From the NCBI RefSeq assembly GCF_037126465.1, contig NC_088201.1, positions 127,658,665 to 127,722,664 of the forward strand: a DNA stretch of 64,000 nucleotides. The letters are read 5' to 3'. This document shows positions 44,986-55,599 of the stretch, piece by piece. The DNA comes from Ornithodoros turicata (lineage: Eukaryota > Arthropoda > Arachnida > Ixodida > Argasidae). The first letter of the stretch is position 1; each line of letters starts with the position of its first letter. Made by a program: the position numbers and the translations under genes. A model generated the notes under the pieces. It searched no databases. It was not told the origin of the DNA and saw only the letters and a list, made by a program, of their open reading frames with translations.

Positions 44986-46486
44986 AGTTATCCCTGTTTT
45001 ATATTGACAGCTGTTGTGTGGCAGTATAATCTAGGTACTTATCTGTTTCATGGCATGCATTAATTGAATATTCTAAACCATGAATTGAAACCACTACAGA
45101 TTTTGTTCAGGCATGCAATTTTTTCTGCCATTATATAACCTGTGTGATGCTGATGGTGTGAGCATAATGGCCTACTTTTACATTAAACATGAGTGTATGT
45201 ATACTCTTTTTGTGCCCTCTTGAGAGCTGAATTGTGGTAAGTGGAGCTCACGTAATTTTACATGATTGGAATTTGAGAAAGCAGGCGTGATCCATGATGA
45301 TACAAATTTAATTTGAGAGAATAACCTGGGAAGACTGGTTTATGACAAAAAGGTCAGACCATACCACTATGGCATTGCAGCCGATATCCTCTTGTACCTG
45401 CAGCAATGAATTGAGCGTGATATCCTGAACGCGTGTATATGCAGCAAAATGTACTGTTTGACAACTACATAAAAAGCTGTATGTACAAAAAACAAAATGC
45501 CTCACAGATACAAAGTTGTTGTGAAAAGATGTACTCTTTAAACGAGGTAAAGGGAAAGTGACAAGCAAGCTTCCAAAGTATTGCTACAGGGAATTTAGAA
45601 GAGAACTATGTTCATAATCCACAGGAGGTGGGGTCTGTGCGAGTATTTGTTACGTTCAATGCCAATAACGCTTTCAAGAATGTGGATAGGAGTGCACAGC
45701 CTTTTTCTTGGAATGTGCTTGGCCACTTTAGTAAGTTGGTAGAGGTAGACCAACGAAAACACACTTTTGCTGTGATCATTTTAATGCAATTTTTGTTAAT
45801 GCAACCATCTACGGTAATAGACAAGCAACTCTCACTGAATATTTTGTAATTATGCGGTGCTACCATGGCACTGTGTACTCGCAAAGTTGGCGCTGTTGGT
45901 GCTCTTGCTCGATTCACCGTGTGCTGTGGCAACCTGAATTAAAAGGGGATACACATTTCAGCCACAACTGTACTTGTTTTGTATATATCCTGTTGTGCTC
46001 TAGTGACAGTGCATCCTCAGGATATTATAGACAGTGCAGCCAATACTACCAGTGCATCCATCCGTCTTCTCCCCAACTGTTCCTCTTTGTTGTCTTTAGT
46101 ACTTCTCTATTTGCTGATCCTCTCGTGCGCACCTTAATCTTACAAAAAAGTAAACAAACGGATTATATTTCCACCTCAGAACCTGCATTCCCATTAGATT
46201 GATTTTTTAGATTTTTATTGCTTAGAAACAGTATAGTATAGTAGTACAGTAACGTTGTGTTGTGTATGCTCCTGAGTTGTATTCCTGCTACTGAGATGGT
46301 ACTATTTCACTGCAGAGATTAAGCCCCAGGGAACAAAACAGACAAACAACGAAAAAGATACACACGAAGCGCTGATTTTAAACGGAAGATTTATTACAAC
46401 AGCATCGTCCCCTTAGGTAGCCAAGTACTTCCTCCCCTCTGTATAGTGCTGCAGTGAATCGATACCAACAGGCCCAAACAGTAACG
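44986..46486. other. Unassigned
   Basis: No motif-bearing frame found. The 106- to 116-aa frames at 45612-46202 are not recognisable. The right end of the Harbinger-like element and the LINE target site lie somewhere here. Confidence 0.35.
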
Positions 46487-46978
46487 AGTGGGGTCGGCGA
46501 AAACATGCTGCTCGTGCGTAAACAATGCATTCTTGCTCTACAGGTGCTACTATCTGGATTTGTCGGCGTCCTTAGTGCCAGTCCTCACATCGATGAAGGA
46601 ATTTCAGCTTCAGAGTGTTTGGCATTCCCGGAGTCAAGTTTTCCCGAGATTACTGTACTTGCTGCGTCTGGTTTTTCAACTGTGACGTCACTCATCGTGC
46701 CCATAAAAGTCTACCCACACCAGTTCGTCTTCAGTGGGGTCGGCGAAAACATGCTGCTCGTGCGTAAACAATGCATTCTTGCTCTACAGGTGCTACTATC
46801 TGGATTTGTCGGCGTCCTTAGTGCCAGTCCTCACATCGATGAAGGAATTTCAGCTTCAGAGTGTTTGGCATTCCCGGAGTCAAGTTTTCCCGAGATTACT
46901 GTACTTGCTGCTTCTGGTTTTTCAACTGTGACGTCACTCATCGTGCCCATAAAAGTCTACCCACACCAGTTCGTCTTC
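46487..46978 (+). repeat. Two 246-bp LINE promoter monomers
   Basis: Monomers at 46487-46732 and 46733-46978 appear identical but for one noticed base (GCTGCGTCTGG against GCTGCTTCTGG); a third starts at 46979 and leaves the consensus after CTCTACAGGT. 246 is a multiple of three, so ORF1 reads through all of them. Confidence 0.92.
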
Positions 46979-47884
46979 AGTGGGGTCGGCGAAAACATGC
47001 TGCTCGTGCGTAAACAATGCATTCTTGCTCTACAGGTTGGTCACTGTTCTACTATTCGCACCAGTAACAAATTCCTTGTTGTTTGGCCGACACCCACAGC
47101 CATTGTTCAGTTTGCAAGTGAATGCCTTATTGTGTTTAATAAGCTCGTTTGCTGTGGAGACGTTGAGACCAATCCTGGGCCGTCTACTCAGGAACTATTA
47201 GAATCCCTCGTTAGTGGTCAGAAAGAGATCATGACCCAACTTGCTGATCCCAAGTCAAAGCAACAAAGTACAGATGACACAATTCAAAGCATGCGTTCTC
47301 AACTGCATTCGCTTGATCAGCGTTTCAACGACATTAGTGCGAAGGTTAAGACGATTGATCATCTGGAGAGGATGATTGATTCTATGCAAAAAGCACTGTC
47401 ATCGCAGGAGCGTAAAATAGTGGACTTGGAGGACAGAAGTAGACGCTCGAACTTGGTCATATACGGTATTTCTGAAGTAGCTCACGAGACTACTGAGTTG
47501 CTGAGGGATAAAGTAGTAAATGGGCTATTTAAGGATAAGTTGAATGTCTCATGCACCTCCGTAGGAAGAATTCATCGGCTAGGCAATAACGGACCTAATA
47601 GACCGGTGATCCTGTTCTTTCAGGATTTCAATGAAAAGCAGTCTGTGCTTTCTAACGCTAGTAGGCTGAAGGGCACAAATATTGTGATACGGAACGACTA
47701 CTCTAAGAGTACCTTGAGGAAGCGGAAACTTTTGTGGGATAGTGCTAAGGAAAACAAGGTCAGAGGCGATAAAGTGCGGCTCATGCATGATAAGTTATGG
47801 ATCAACAATGATTTGTTTGCATGGGATGATAACTTGAACGCGAGAATTTTTCTGTCCTCCTCGTCTTCTACCTCTTCGAAGTGA
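46505..47884 (+). CDS. LINE ORF1 protein with 2A-like motif
   Basis: The first ATG after the predicted start site is 46505; a transcript from the last initiator would use 46997 (295 codons), which I think is the ancestral start. From 46997 the protein begins MLLVRKQCILALQV, a hydrophobic leader, and reaches CCGDVETNPGP at residues 52-62 (NPGP at 47171-47182), the 2A motif that makes ribosomes skip the Gly-Pro bond. That would release a 61-aa leader and a 234-aa ORF1 protein. The latter has a long heptad-like coiled coil (LHSLDQRFNDISAKV, LERMIDSMQKALSSQ) and then RRSNLVIYGISE, the start of an L1-type RRM, and a basic C-terminal domain. It should trimerise and coat LINE RNA. 2A motifs are known at ORF1 or ORF2 N-termini of CR1/L2-type LINEs. 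The stop is TGA at 47882-47884. Confidence 0.88.
   Translation: MLLVRKQCILALQVLLSGFVGVLSASPHIDEGISASECLAFPESSFPEITVLAASGFSTVTSLIVPIKVYPHQFVFSGVGENMLLVRKQCILALQVLLSGFVGVLSASPHIDEGISASECLAFPESSFPEITVLAASGFSTVTSLIVPIKVYPHQFVFSGVGENMLLVRKQCILALQVGHCSTIRTSNKFLVVWPTPTAIVQFASECLIVFNKLVCCGDVETNPGPSTQELLESLVSGQKEIMTQLADPKSKQQSTDDTIQSMRSQLHSLDQRFNDISAKVKTIDHLERMIDSMQKALSSQERKIVDLEDRSRRSNLVIYGISEVAHETTELLRDKVVNGLFKDKLNVSCTSVGRIHRLGNNGPNRPVILFFQDFNEKQSVLSNASRLKGTNIVIRNDYSKSTLRKRKLLWDSAKENKVRGDKVRLMHDKLWINNDLFAWDDNLNARIFLSSSSSTSSK
46683..46735 (+). promoter_or_regulatory. CRE, TATA box and initiator of monomer 1
   Basis: TGACGTCA (46683-46690), CATAAAAG (46702-46709) and TTCAGTGG with the initiator TCAGT at 46731-46735. 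The TATA-to-A distance is about 30 bp, the textbook spacing, and TCAGT is the arthropod initiator. The predicted start is A46733, the first base of monomer 2. Confidence 0.75.
46929..46981 (+). promoter_or_regulatory. CRE, TATA box and initiator of monomer 2
   Basis: TGACGTCA (46929-46936), CATAAAAG (46948-46955), TCAGT (46977-46981). The predicted start A46979 would give the shortest LINE mRNA, with first ATG at 46997. Confidence 0.75.
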
Positions 47885-50644
47885 CAAAAACAAACTGATA
47901 AAAAGTTCCGCCTCTTGAATTTAAACGCCCGGAGTGTAGTTAATAAATTGTCTGAACTTGAAGTAATTTTGAACTTGTATGATCCACATGCTTTGGTGTT
48001 GACTGAGACGTGGTTAAATGAATGTCACGATGACGGTGAACTTGTTCCTCCGTCTCATCGTATATTCCGAAGAGACCGCCAGACTAGGGGAGGCGGGGTT
48101 GCGATTATTGTTAAAGCTGGCCTTGATGCATACCTCTTAGAACAAATTGTTGACCACGAAAGTCTTTCTATACACGTTGATTTCTGTGGCATTCCTATTA
48201 CGTTGTATGCGGTATACAGGCCGCCGTCCAGCCCCTTATCCTTTTTGTCTGCCTTGTATGATCACACGGTTACCTATAGCAAACAAGGTTCAATTATTAT
48301 TGCTGGGGATTTTAATCTTCCTCACGTTGTATGGGACAGCGGAATAACTGTTACGAATGACCAGAATGCTAATGCGTGCTTTGATATTATGTTTGCTCAT
48401 GATCTTACTCAAGTCGTTAACATTCCTGCTCGAACTGTTGGGAGTAGCTCCTCTGTCCTTGACCTTATTTTTGTTAGTCCTCAGTGTAGTCCTTATACTG
48501 TCGACATTATCGATGGTATATCAGACCATAAAATAGTTTCATTTTCGTGCTCCTTCAATGCGGATTCCCTGCGTAGTCCCGTGGTTCCTGTCAAAGTTAA
48601 GGATTTTAATAGAAGCAGAGACGAAAGTGTATTAGACTACCTGGATATAACATACGAGTCTTTTGTTGGAGATGATGTTAACTCCTTGTGGTGTCAGTTT
48701 AAATATGCTTGCATGTTCTGCTTGGATAATTTTGTGCCTGATAGGATTAAAAGGACAAACCGTCCCTATCCTTGGATGAATCGTGAGTTGATTCACCTGA
48801 AAAGAAAGATAGGGCGGTGCCGTCGGAGATCACCTGTTAATGAAGCACTACTACGTCCACTAGAAACTGAGTTTCGAAATCGTCTGGCTGAGGCGAAGCA
48901 GAACTTTTTTTCATGTACTCTTTCTAGTTTTATTAAGAATGACCCCCAGAAGTTCTGGAGGTACATTGGAGTGTCGAAAAATGTGGTTGAATCAGTAAAG
49001 GCTGATAGTAGAATTGTTACTAATCGCAGGGAGATAGCGAATACTTTTAACAGTCACTTTCAGAGCGTGTTTACTCCTCCTATGGTTTTGTCTAGCGTAC
49101 CTCTATCACCTGTTGCTGTTGCCCCTGACTTTATCTCCTACGAAGGCATTGTTGCCCAACTTCTTAATCTTAAAGATAAGACTTCTTCTGGGCCAGATAA
49201 TATACCGAATGCCTTTCTACGAAGGTATGCCGAATCTCTGGGTCGTTTCTTATACAAAATTTTTTCTGCTTCACTTCAGTTTTCTGTTGTTCCTGATGAT
49301 TGGCGAATTGCGCGTGTTATACCGGTTTTTAAGAAGGGTGATTCGTTGTGTATGGACAATTACCGTCCAATTTCGCTGACGTGCACTTCTTGTAAGCTAT
49401 TGGAACACATTTTAGTGAAATACATCACTGCTTTTCTTGATGAAAATTGCATTTTGACCCCTTATCAGCATGGTTTCCGAAAGGGACTTTCTACAACATC
49501 TCAACTTGTTAACATTGCGCACGACTTTGCTTCTGTTATGGACCAAGGTGGTCAAACTGATGCTTTATTTCTTGATTTTAGTAAAGCGTTTGATAGGGTG
49601 CCTCATGACCGACTTATTGTTAAATTGATACGCATTGGTTTGCCTATATGGATCATCAAATGGGTGCAGACCTACCTGAGTGATCGTATGCAATTTGTAG
49701 ATATTTCTGGTAGTTTTTCTGAGCGTCTACTTGTCTCATCAGGGGTTCCACAGGGCAGTGTTATAGGCCCATTATTATTTTTAATTTATATAAATGATAT
49801 TGTTGATGTGGTTGAACCAGGTATCCAAATTAGATTATTTGCCGATGATTGTTTATTATATTGTTCTGTTCATTCTATGGATGACCAGGCTTTGCTCGAT
49901 CGTAGTTTGAAGGCAGTATCCCTGTGGTGTGATGAATGGGGTATGATGCTGAATTATAATAAGAGTGTTTTGTTACGTGTAACCAACAAAAGGCAACCCA
50001 TTCCATTCAACTACTCTATTGGTAACACCACAGTTGCTCAGGTCTCTGAATATAAATACTTAGGCGTCACTTTTACGTCAGATTTAAAATGGTCCAAACA
50101 TATATCTTTAACGTGTTCTGCAGCTATGCGAAAGCTCGGATATTTGAAGCGAAAATTACGACAGGCTCCGTCTGAAGTGAAGATGTTATCTTTTAGCTCC
50201 TTAATTAGATCAAAACTTGAATACGCTAGTATTGTGTGGGATCCGCACACGAAATCCGATATTGCAAAATTGGAAATGGTTCAACGTAAAGCAGTGCGAT
50301 TTATTTTCGGGAAGTACTCAAGGCGGGACTCTCCTTCCATCCTTATGTCGAACGCAAATATTCCAACCTTACTGAAAAGGAGAAAAATTGCTCGTTTAAA
50401 ATTTTTGTTTCAGATATTTAAGGGCAATATCAGATTAGACTCAGGATCGTTTCTTCTTCCCTTGCAAGCGCGTTCCACACGTCATCATCATCCTTACTCC
50501 TTTAAGCCGTTATTTGCTCGTACGAATATTTTTAAAAACTCGTTTTTTGTGAAAACGATACCTGAATGGAACTCGTTGTCTTTTGATGTTGCCAACTGTA
50601 CAATTAACCAATTTGAGGACGCTGTTTCCGTGTTGTGTGATTAA
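47885..50644 (+). CDS. LINE ORF2: AP endonuclease and reverse transcriptase
   Basis: Open in the same frame directly after the ORF1 TGA; no ATG precedes the first domain block (LNLNARSVVNKLSEL), so the true start is uncertain. Counting from the TTG at 47915: the endonuclease has the catalytic Glu in TETWL (residue 31), GDFNLP (131-136) and SDH (203-205). RT has PVFKKGD and NYRPISLT, motif A FLDFSKAFDRVP (catalytic Asp 554), motif B SSGVPQGSVIGPLLF, FADD (642-645) and YKYLGVTF. The C-terminus is PEWNSLSFDVANCTIN. There is no RNase H. About 909 residues, normal for CR1/jockey ORF2. It nicks target DNA and copies the RNA there (target-primed reverse transcription). All catalytic residues I can check are present. 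Confidence 0.95.
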   Translation, partial: QKQTDKKFRLLNLNARSVVNKLSELEVILNLYDPHALVLTETWLNECHDDGELVPPSHRIFRRDRQTRGGGVAIIVKAGLDAYLLEQIVDHESLSIHVDFCGIPITLYAVYRPPSSPLSFLSALYDHTVTYSKQGSIIIAGDFNLPHVVWDSGITVTNDQNANACFDIMFAHDLTQVVNIPARTVGSSSSVLDLIFVSPQCSPYTVDIIDGISDHKIVSFSCSFNADSLRSPVVPVKVKDFNRSRDESVLDYLDITYESFVGDDVNSLWCQFKYACMFCLDNFVPDRIKRTNRPYPWMNRELIHLKRKIGRCRRRSPVNEALLRPLETEFRNRLAEAKQNFFSCTLSSFIKNDPQKFWRYIGVSKNVVESVKADSRIVTNRREIANTFNSHFQSVFTPPMVLSSVPLSPVAVAPDFISYEGIVAQLLNLKDKTSSGPDNIPNAFLRRYAESLGRFLYKIFSASLQFSVVPDDWRIARVIPVFKKGDSLCMDNYRPISLTCTSCKLLEHILVKYITAFLDENCILTPYQHGFRKGLSTTSQLVNIAHDFASVMDQGGQTDALFLDFSKAFDRVPHDRLIVKLIRIGLPIWIIKWVQTYLSDRMQFVDISGSFSERLLVSSGVPQGSVIGPLLFLIYINDIVDVVEPGIQIRLFADDCLLYCSVHSMDDQALLDRSLKAVSLWCDEWGMMLNYNKSVLLRVTNKRQPIPFNYSIGNTTVAQVSEYKYLGVTFTSDLKWSKHISLTCSAAMRKLGYLKRKLRQAPSEVKMLSFSSLIRSKLEYASIVWDPHTKSDIAKLEMVQRKAVRFIFGKYSRRDSPSILMSNANIPTLLKRRKIARLKFLFQIFKGNIRLDSGSFLLPLQARSTRHHHPYSFKPLFARTNIFKNSFFVKTIPEWNSLSFDVANCTINQFEDAVSVLCD

Positions 50645-50731
50645 CAATGATAGTTTTGTATATTCTTGTTATTCCCCTCCTGCTTGGGCAGTGCCCGCAG
50701 TATCATGAAATAAATAAATAAATAAATAAAA

Positions 50732-51168
50732 CAGCCAAAAGCGCTTTTCGCATTCTGGTGTTTCGCACGGTGACTCTTAATATCGGTCACAACATTATAT
50801 TGGTCTTTGTGCCATTCCTAGGACACAACATACGCTCTTGACTCATTGACTTCCTTCGAATTAAGTGACGAAGGCTAGCACGCGAATCACATGTCAGGGA
50901 GCCATGTATCCGGAACACGGTGGTAGATAGTAAGGTGATCCAACGCCGCGCCTCCTCCACGCGGTCGGGCGGTTCAAGGTCGGTTCGCGCTTCTCTTCCG
51001 TGCCGACAGAGCGCGCCACTTGTATTGGGGCCCTCTTATCATTGCTTCCGCATTTGCCGTGCATTGGATCCAAACTGAAGAGCGCGCTATTTTGATTCTG
51101 AGACTTGCCTCCGCTTACAAATACATGTATTTGATGACAAAAAAAGCTCTGATGACAACGGATCCGAC
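50732..51168. other. Unassigned, GC-rich before the THAP ORF
   Basis: 50940-51010 is GC-rich (CTCCTCCACGCGGTCGGGCGG) and could be a promoter or 5' UTR for the THAP ORF. No TATA box at a convincing place. Confidence 0.35.
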
Positions 51169-51495
51169 ATGGGGAAGAAGTGCTTCCTGCCGCGATGTAA
51201 CTCCGGGTATAAAACGTGTACAGAGAAGGTGTCCCTGCTTTCCGCTCCTAAAGAAGAGGACAGCCTGAAGGTTCGGAGACATGCTATTCCACGCAAAGAT
51301 CGCCTTCTTCAGACTACAGGCTACGTCTGCGAGAAACATTTCGAAGAAAGGTTCGTCTCCAAAGCCTGGGACGCGCTTCACTATGGTCAGGTTGTAATGA
51401 GTGTAGCGGAGTGTGGTGGTTTAGCGGAATGTGCCGCCTGGTTTTCCACCAGCAGGACACCACTTCTCCTAGCACATACTTTTTCGGCGTCGTAG
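51169..51495 (+). CDS. THAP-domain protein, short
   Basis: ATG at 51169 begins MGKKCFLPRCNSGYKTCTEK, with the C-x4-C start of a THAP zinc finger. Next come VSLLSAPKEE (the usual F-x-x-P region), HAIPRKDRLL and YVCEKHFEERFV with the C-x2-H pair. The AVPTIF box that should close the domain is absent: after QVVMSVAECGG the sequence no longer matches, and the frame stops at 51495 (108 aa). Either the domain is truncated, or CAG/GTTGTA at 51388/51389 is a splice donor and the rest of the domain lies on another exon. AATAAA occurs at about 51600. THAP proteins are DNA-binding regulators or transposase N-termini; which this is cannot be told. Confidence 0.65.
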   Translation: MGKKCFLPRCNSGYKTCTEKVSLLSAPKEEDSLKVRRHAIPRKDRLLQTTGYVCEKHFEERFVSKAWDALHYGQVVMSVAECGGLAECAAWFSTSRTPLLLAHTFSAS

Positions 51496-52980
51496 TCTTG
51501 CTTTGTTGATATCGCACTGATTTGAATTTGGGCGCCCGTGTGTGTTCCTGACGTTTTTTAAGTCGTTTCATTTTTTCTTTCTTGACATTTTTAAATCTTT
51601 AATAAATGTGTCGCCTAGCCGTGTCGACTCCGTTCCTCTTTGCTTTTTACGCTGCGGTAGCCCTTCGGCAAATCTCCTAATACTATACCGGCAACCTATT
51701 CAAACTTTCAGCACTTCTTAAGTTGTTTCCTCGCTCTCGCCTCTTCCTATATATAAGCACCACATTTTCAAAACAACGCGAACAATTGAATTTCTCCTTA
51801 ATGCAAAGAAACTCTAATTTGTCGTTGCCCCCTATTCTCTACCTCCGTTTCCTTGGCTTGCTGCCCTTGCGGGCTCCGGTAGCACATTCGACTGTATGCC
51901 TTCCACTTCGCGTCAGTGGTTCACTTTATGCTGTGGTGACAATGTTCAATCAGGCGACTTACGACATTCACCAGAGCAGTCGTATGAAGGCTTACAGAAG
52001 CGCGCTGATGATGCTTTAGCAGCCCTTGCTTTTCATTCGAGCGGAGCCGCACGTCGGGCCCAATCATAGTGGCGCCAGCTCACGGCGGATGTTTGAACCG
52101 CGAGCAGAATTTTGCTCTCTCCCGACGCGCCGTCACTCCACCTGAAAGACTTCTACCATCGTGATCCGGAAACTAGCGAATCGCCTCAGCCGTCCTTATC
52201 AAGTTCCTGGCAACATGTGTTTCCTTTAACCAGTTCATTTATTCCACAGATTGGGACAAACATTCGTTGGGACTACAAATGGTACATACAGTTTCGGGCT
52301 TCGTTGCGCAGTCGGCAGTGATATATGCTGAAATATTGATGAAGGCTTCTTCTTTTTCTTTTTTTTTTTGAGGGGGGGGGGGGGCTCTCAAGCTGTCCTT
52401 TAAGAAACACAACAGTAACGTGCTACACGTACCACGGCTACGTACTGTTTTTTTTTTTTTTTTTTTCATTTTTCCCTTTCAATACCGAAGCCGCTGCGTT
52501 GATTTGAGCCGCATCAAAGCGCTCGAAATCTCTTCCTGCAGATATGCTTGGGAGTTGTATCCCAACGATCCCTTACGATCATTATGTGATTAGCGCTACT
52601 GCGTTGTCTTCGGTGAAAGTCTAAGAACATCCAAGGAAATTACACCATAATTAGAAGCGCTTTTAACCTTTTTTTAAACAACGCCATCATTTGGTTTCTA
52701 AACAAGCAGAATATTCACGGATATGGTTTCGCTGCAGCTGAAGCACGTGAGCCCATCTGAACAGCTGAATGCGCGTGATGAACGCGCGGTGGAATCTAAT
52801 CGGGAGCCGTACAATCAGAAAGTGTTTTTGGTGGCCTATGACGCTGCAACCTTCGCACGTTAATACTTTAGTTAACGAAAAAGTTAGCATTAGCCCTTAA
52901 TTATGCAGTTAGTTCGAATTTTATATATCCCTTCTTTTGCCCCACCTACTGGAGAGCCTTTAATGAACTCCACTTTGTTA
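51496..52980. other. Unassigned
   Basis: A run of 13 G at 52372-52384 follows a T/C tract, and a T run is at about 52447-52466. No motif-bearing frame. Confidence 0.35.
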
Positions 52981-53880
52981 GTAATGCGTTAGCATTAGGA
53001 GTGTCGAAATGGAAAAAGCTCTATGGGAAGCTATATGGGAACGACGTAGAAGATGAAGTATGCCGCTGGAGGGATGACTTTAATTAGATACAACAACAAC
53101 AACTTTAATACGGAATGATGGCTGGGGAGCTTCATCGCCGGGGAGGATACTCTACCCCATTGCTGGTGGTGATGCGGGGAATGAAATAATCAGCCCCTTC
53201 TTAATTAGATACGAAACACATGCACTGCATGCAGACATCCATTTTCGCGCATATCAGCGTGTACCTACAAACACAGTGGTTTTCGTACCAGCGAGGGCAA
53301 TTATGTTTATTAATGCGTTAGCATTAGGAGTGTCAAAATTCCAAAAAACTGTATGTATATGTATGTCTGTATGTGTGTGTGTGTGTGTCCGTCCGTGTGT
53401 GAGATGGTGAAGCTTCACCAAGACAGCCGTCTGAGTGGACATGGAAAGGGGATGTAAGAGGGAAAATGTAATAAGAAAGGCAAGTAAACGTAATTGACGG
53501 TAATTAAGGGAATTCAAGATTACCCCATGTAATCTGCGGTTACCTAAGGTAATGAAAGGGTAAATGAAAGTAATTGAATCAAATTAAAGGTTACTTAAAT
53601 GGACTTACATATAGTAATTTAAAGTACCAAACCGGAAATCAAGCATTAGTTGGACGAGACAACCGGAAGTCAGGTTTTACCGGAAATGCATACTGCTAGT
53701 CAAGTATAGACGAGATGTGGACAACCGGAAGTCGGGTTTAGACTGGAAGTGGACAACCGGAAGTTGGGTTTAAACCAGAAGTGGAGACCCGGAAGTCAAG
53801 TATGGACCGGAAAAGGCGGTTAATGCTAAAGCATTTCTCTCGCATTTACGGCGAATCGCCAATGAATTTTTTTTTTTTTT
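52981..53880 (+). repeat. Unclassified dispersed repeats with GCGTTAGCATTAGGAGTGTC
   Basis: AATGCGTTAGCATTAGGAGTGTC-type sequence (three bases over a 20-mer, given in part) occurs at 52984 and again at 53313. The second copy is followed by a TG-rich tract (53340-53400), a stretch with many ACCGGAAGT-like motifs (53625-53815) and an end GCTAAAGCATTTCTCTCGCA. Between the two copies, 53085-53205 starts with ACAACAACAACTTTAATA, which looks like the 3' end of another retroelement. No frame of interest. Confidence 0.5.
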
Positions 53881-55599
53881 CGCGCGTCACGTTTCTCGTA
53901 GGGCGCGTTGTACGCATTTCGATCTGTCTCTAGTATGCATACATCAGCATGACCACGACAAACATAAAGGTGGCAACATTGTTGCGGCTCTGACATTCCA
54001 AGTTCTGATTTATTTATTCATGCCATGACAGAAATGCCATGTGGCATGGCGCCATTGGGGCTAATTCTGAGGAACTCCTCTTGGACCCTCCTCACCTCTG
54101 GCATTTTAGATTCCTATCGGGTTTGTTCTGGAAGGTACCGAACACCGCCGTGGTGATGTCTCTGGGTATGATAATGCAGTTGCATTGCTACTTGTTTTCT
54201 GAATCTCAGAAACAGAGTTTGCTACGATCAGCCTCGTACTCCGCAGCCAAGACAAATCTACGTTATGTGTCTTCATCATCAGGACATTATTATTAAAATT
54301 GCAATAAAATGACCATCAGGGTTCCTCAAAAGCTATCTGTCAGGTGCGGTCATGGAAAATATTTTCGCTGAGCGACATTTTGTCACTGCACAGTTCAAAA
54401 TGATAACAAATAAAACACTAAAAGTGTGCGCAGAGTGCGCGACCAGGCGCTAGACGATATGCTGCCATGCAAACTAATGTGAACAAATAACGTGATGCCG
54501 AGCACGCACGAGCGAAACGGAGTGACATTTGCGCCATTCATTCTCCTACGACATTCAGCGAGAACTGGGTATTCTGGCTAGTCCGGGTGTGCTGATTAAG
54601 GTCCTCGCTTGCGTGCGACCCCAGCTAGGATCATTGTTCTGGTGCGAGAACACGCGATGATTGTCACGACCTCCGTCTGCCAAAAAACGCATAATATGTG
54701 CGGTCTTTCGCGGTTCCCTGAATGCTGCTGCCACTGATGTCGTGATTTATATCTGAGTTTAATGTCTCCTGGGCATCTCTCGGTGAGCCGGACTTCTATC
54801 TCACTAAGGTGTGCGATGTGTGCGGGTTCAATGTGCGATAAAATATAGCTTGCTAGGTCTTTCATTGTGATCTTGTTGCCATTAACATCCGAGCAAGGTC
54901 GCTGACGGGACGCTACACGGAACATTTCAGTGGAAGATACAGAAAAGTGATGGCATATTACAGCGCGTGCTTGACTTTCGATGGATGTTTTAAATCCTAA
55001 GTAGCAAACACGGACGCTACCTTGGTTGTAACCTAATACTCAAAGAAATTTGTCACTGCAGTGTTGCTTATACATGAAATTGAATTAAACTTAGGTACCT
55101 CACCCTTCGTTTTGACTGAGATGCTAGGACGACTCTCGAACATGCGGGAGTTTGCAAGACAAGCAATATACAGTACATGATTTATCTGCGAAAGAAAATG
55201 CCACTGCCGCATATTTCTTTCGAAGTGAGCTGCCTTAAGCGTGCTGGCACAGGACCTTTTATATTTTTTGCTTTCTATGCCGTGGCAACCATTCTTCGTC
55301 ATCAAAAGAATCGTAGAGGAGAAACCGAAAATGACAAGCTGGTGGCCGAGGTTGAAAAACTGAAGAAAAGAGGAATGGAAGAAGATTAACGATAGGTACA
55401 TGCAGAAGAACATGATCCTATTGTACTCCTGAGACTATCCCGTTTTTGTCCCCAGATGTTGTTCCTAGGATCATCTGTGTATCTCATTCTAAAACTTTTC
55501 TAACAAATTGAGGATCCAGTGAGGATATTCCGAGCATGTAATTTCTGTCCTACAGTGACATCCTCAGGATGAGTGAGGGATGTCAACGTGTTCTTGGGG
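53881..55599. other. Unassigned; one weak exon candidate
   Basis: At about 55250-55389 (plus) a frame reads GPFIFFAFYAVATILRHQKN and then a charged tail ending KLKKRGMEED before a stop, preceded by CTGGCACAG, a possible splice acceptor. It looks like the end of a small single-pass membrane protein, but I recognise no family. The rest shows nothing. Confidence 0.3.

Larger units (their letters stand above)
46487..50731 (+). mobile_element. Near-intact LINE (CR1/jockey-type) with promoter monomers
   Basis: Starts AGTGGGGTCGGCG at 46487, identical to the start of each following 246-bp monomer, then two full monomers, a third partial one that passes into ORF1, ORF2, a short 3' UTR and an AAAT-repeat tail ending near 50731. 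Endonuclease and RT are unbroken. The sharp 5' start at an initiator-like A suggests a full-length insertion. AAACAG near both ends is a weak target-duplication candidate only. Confidence 0.9.

Noticed and set aside
46478..50745. AAACAG as a LINE target duplication
   Set aside because: Only six bases, placed imprecisely and adjacent to an A-rich tail; too weak to claim.
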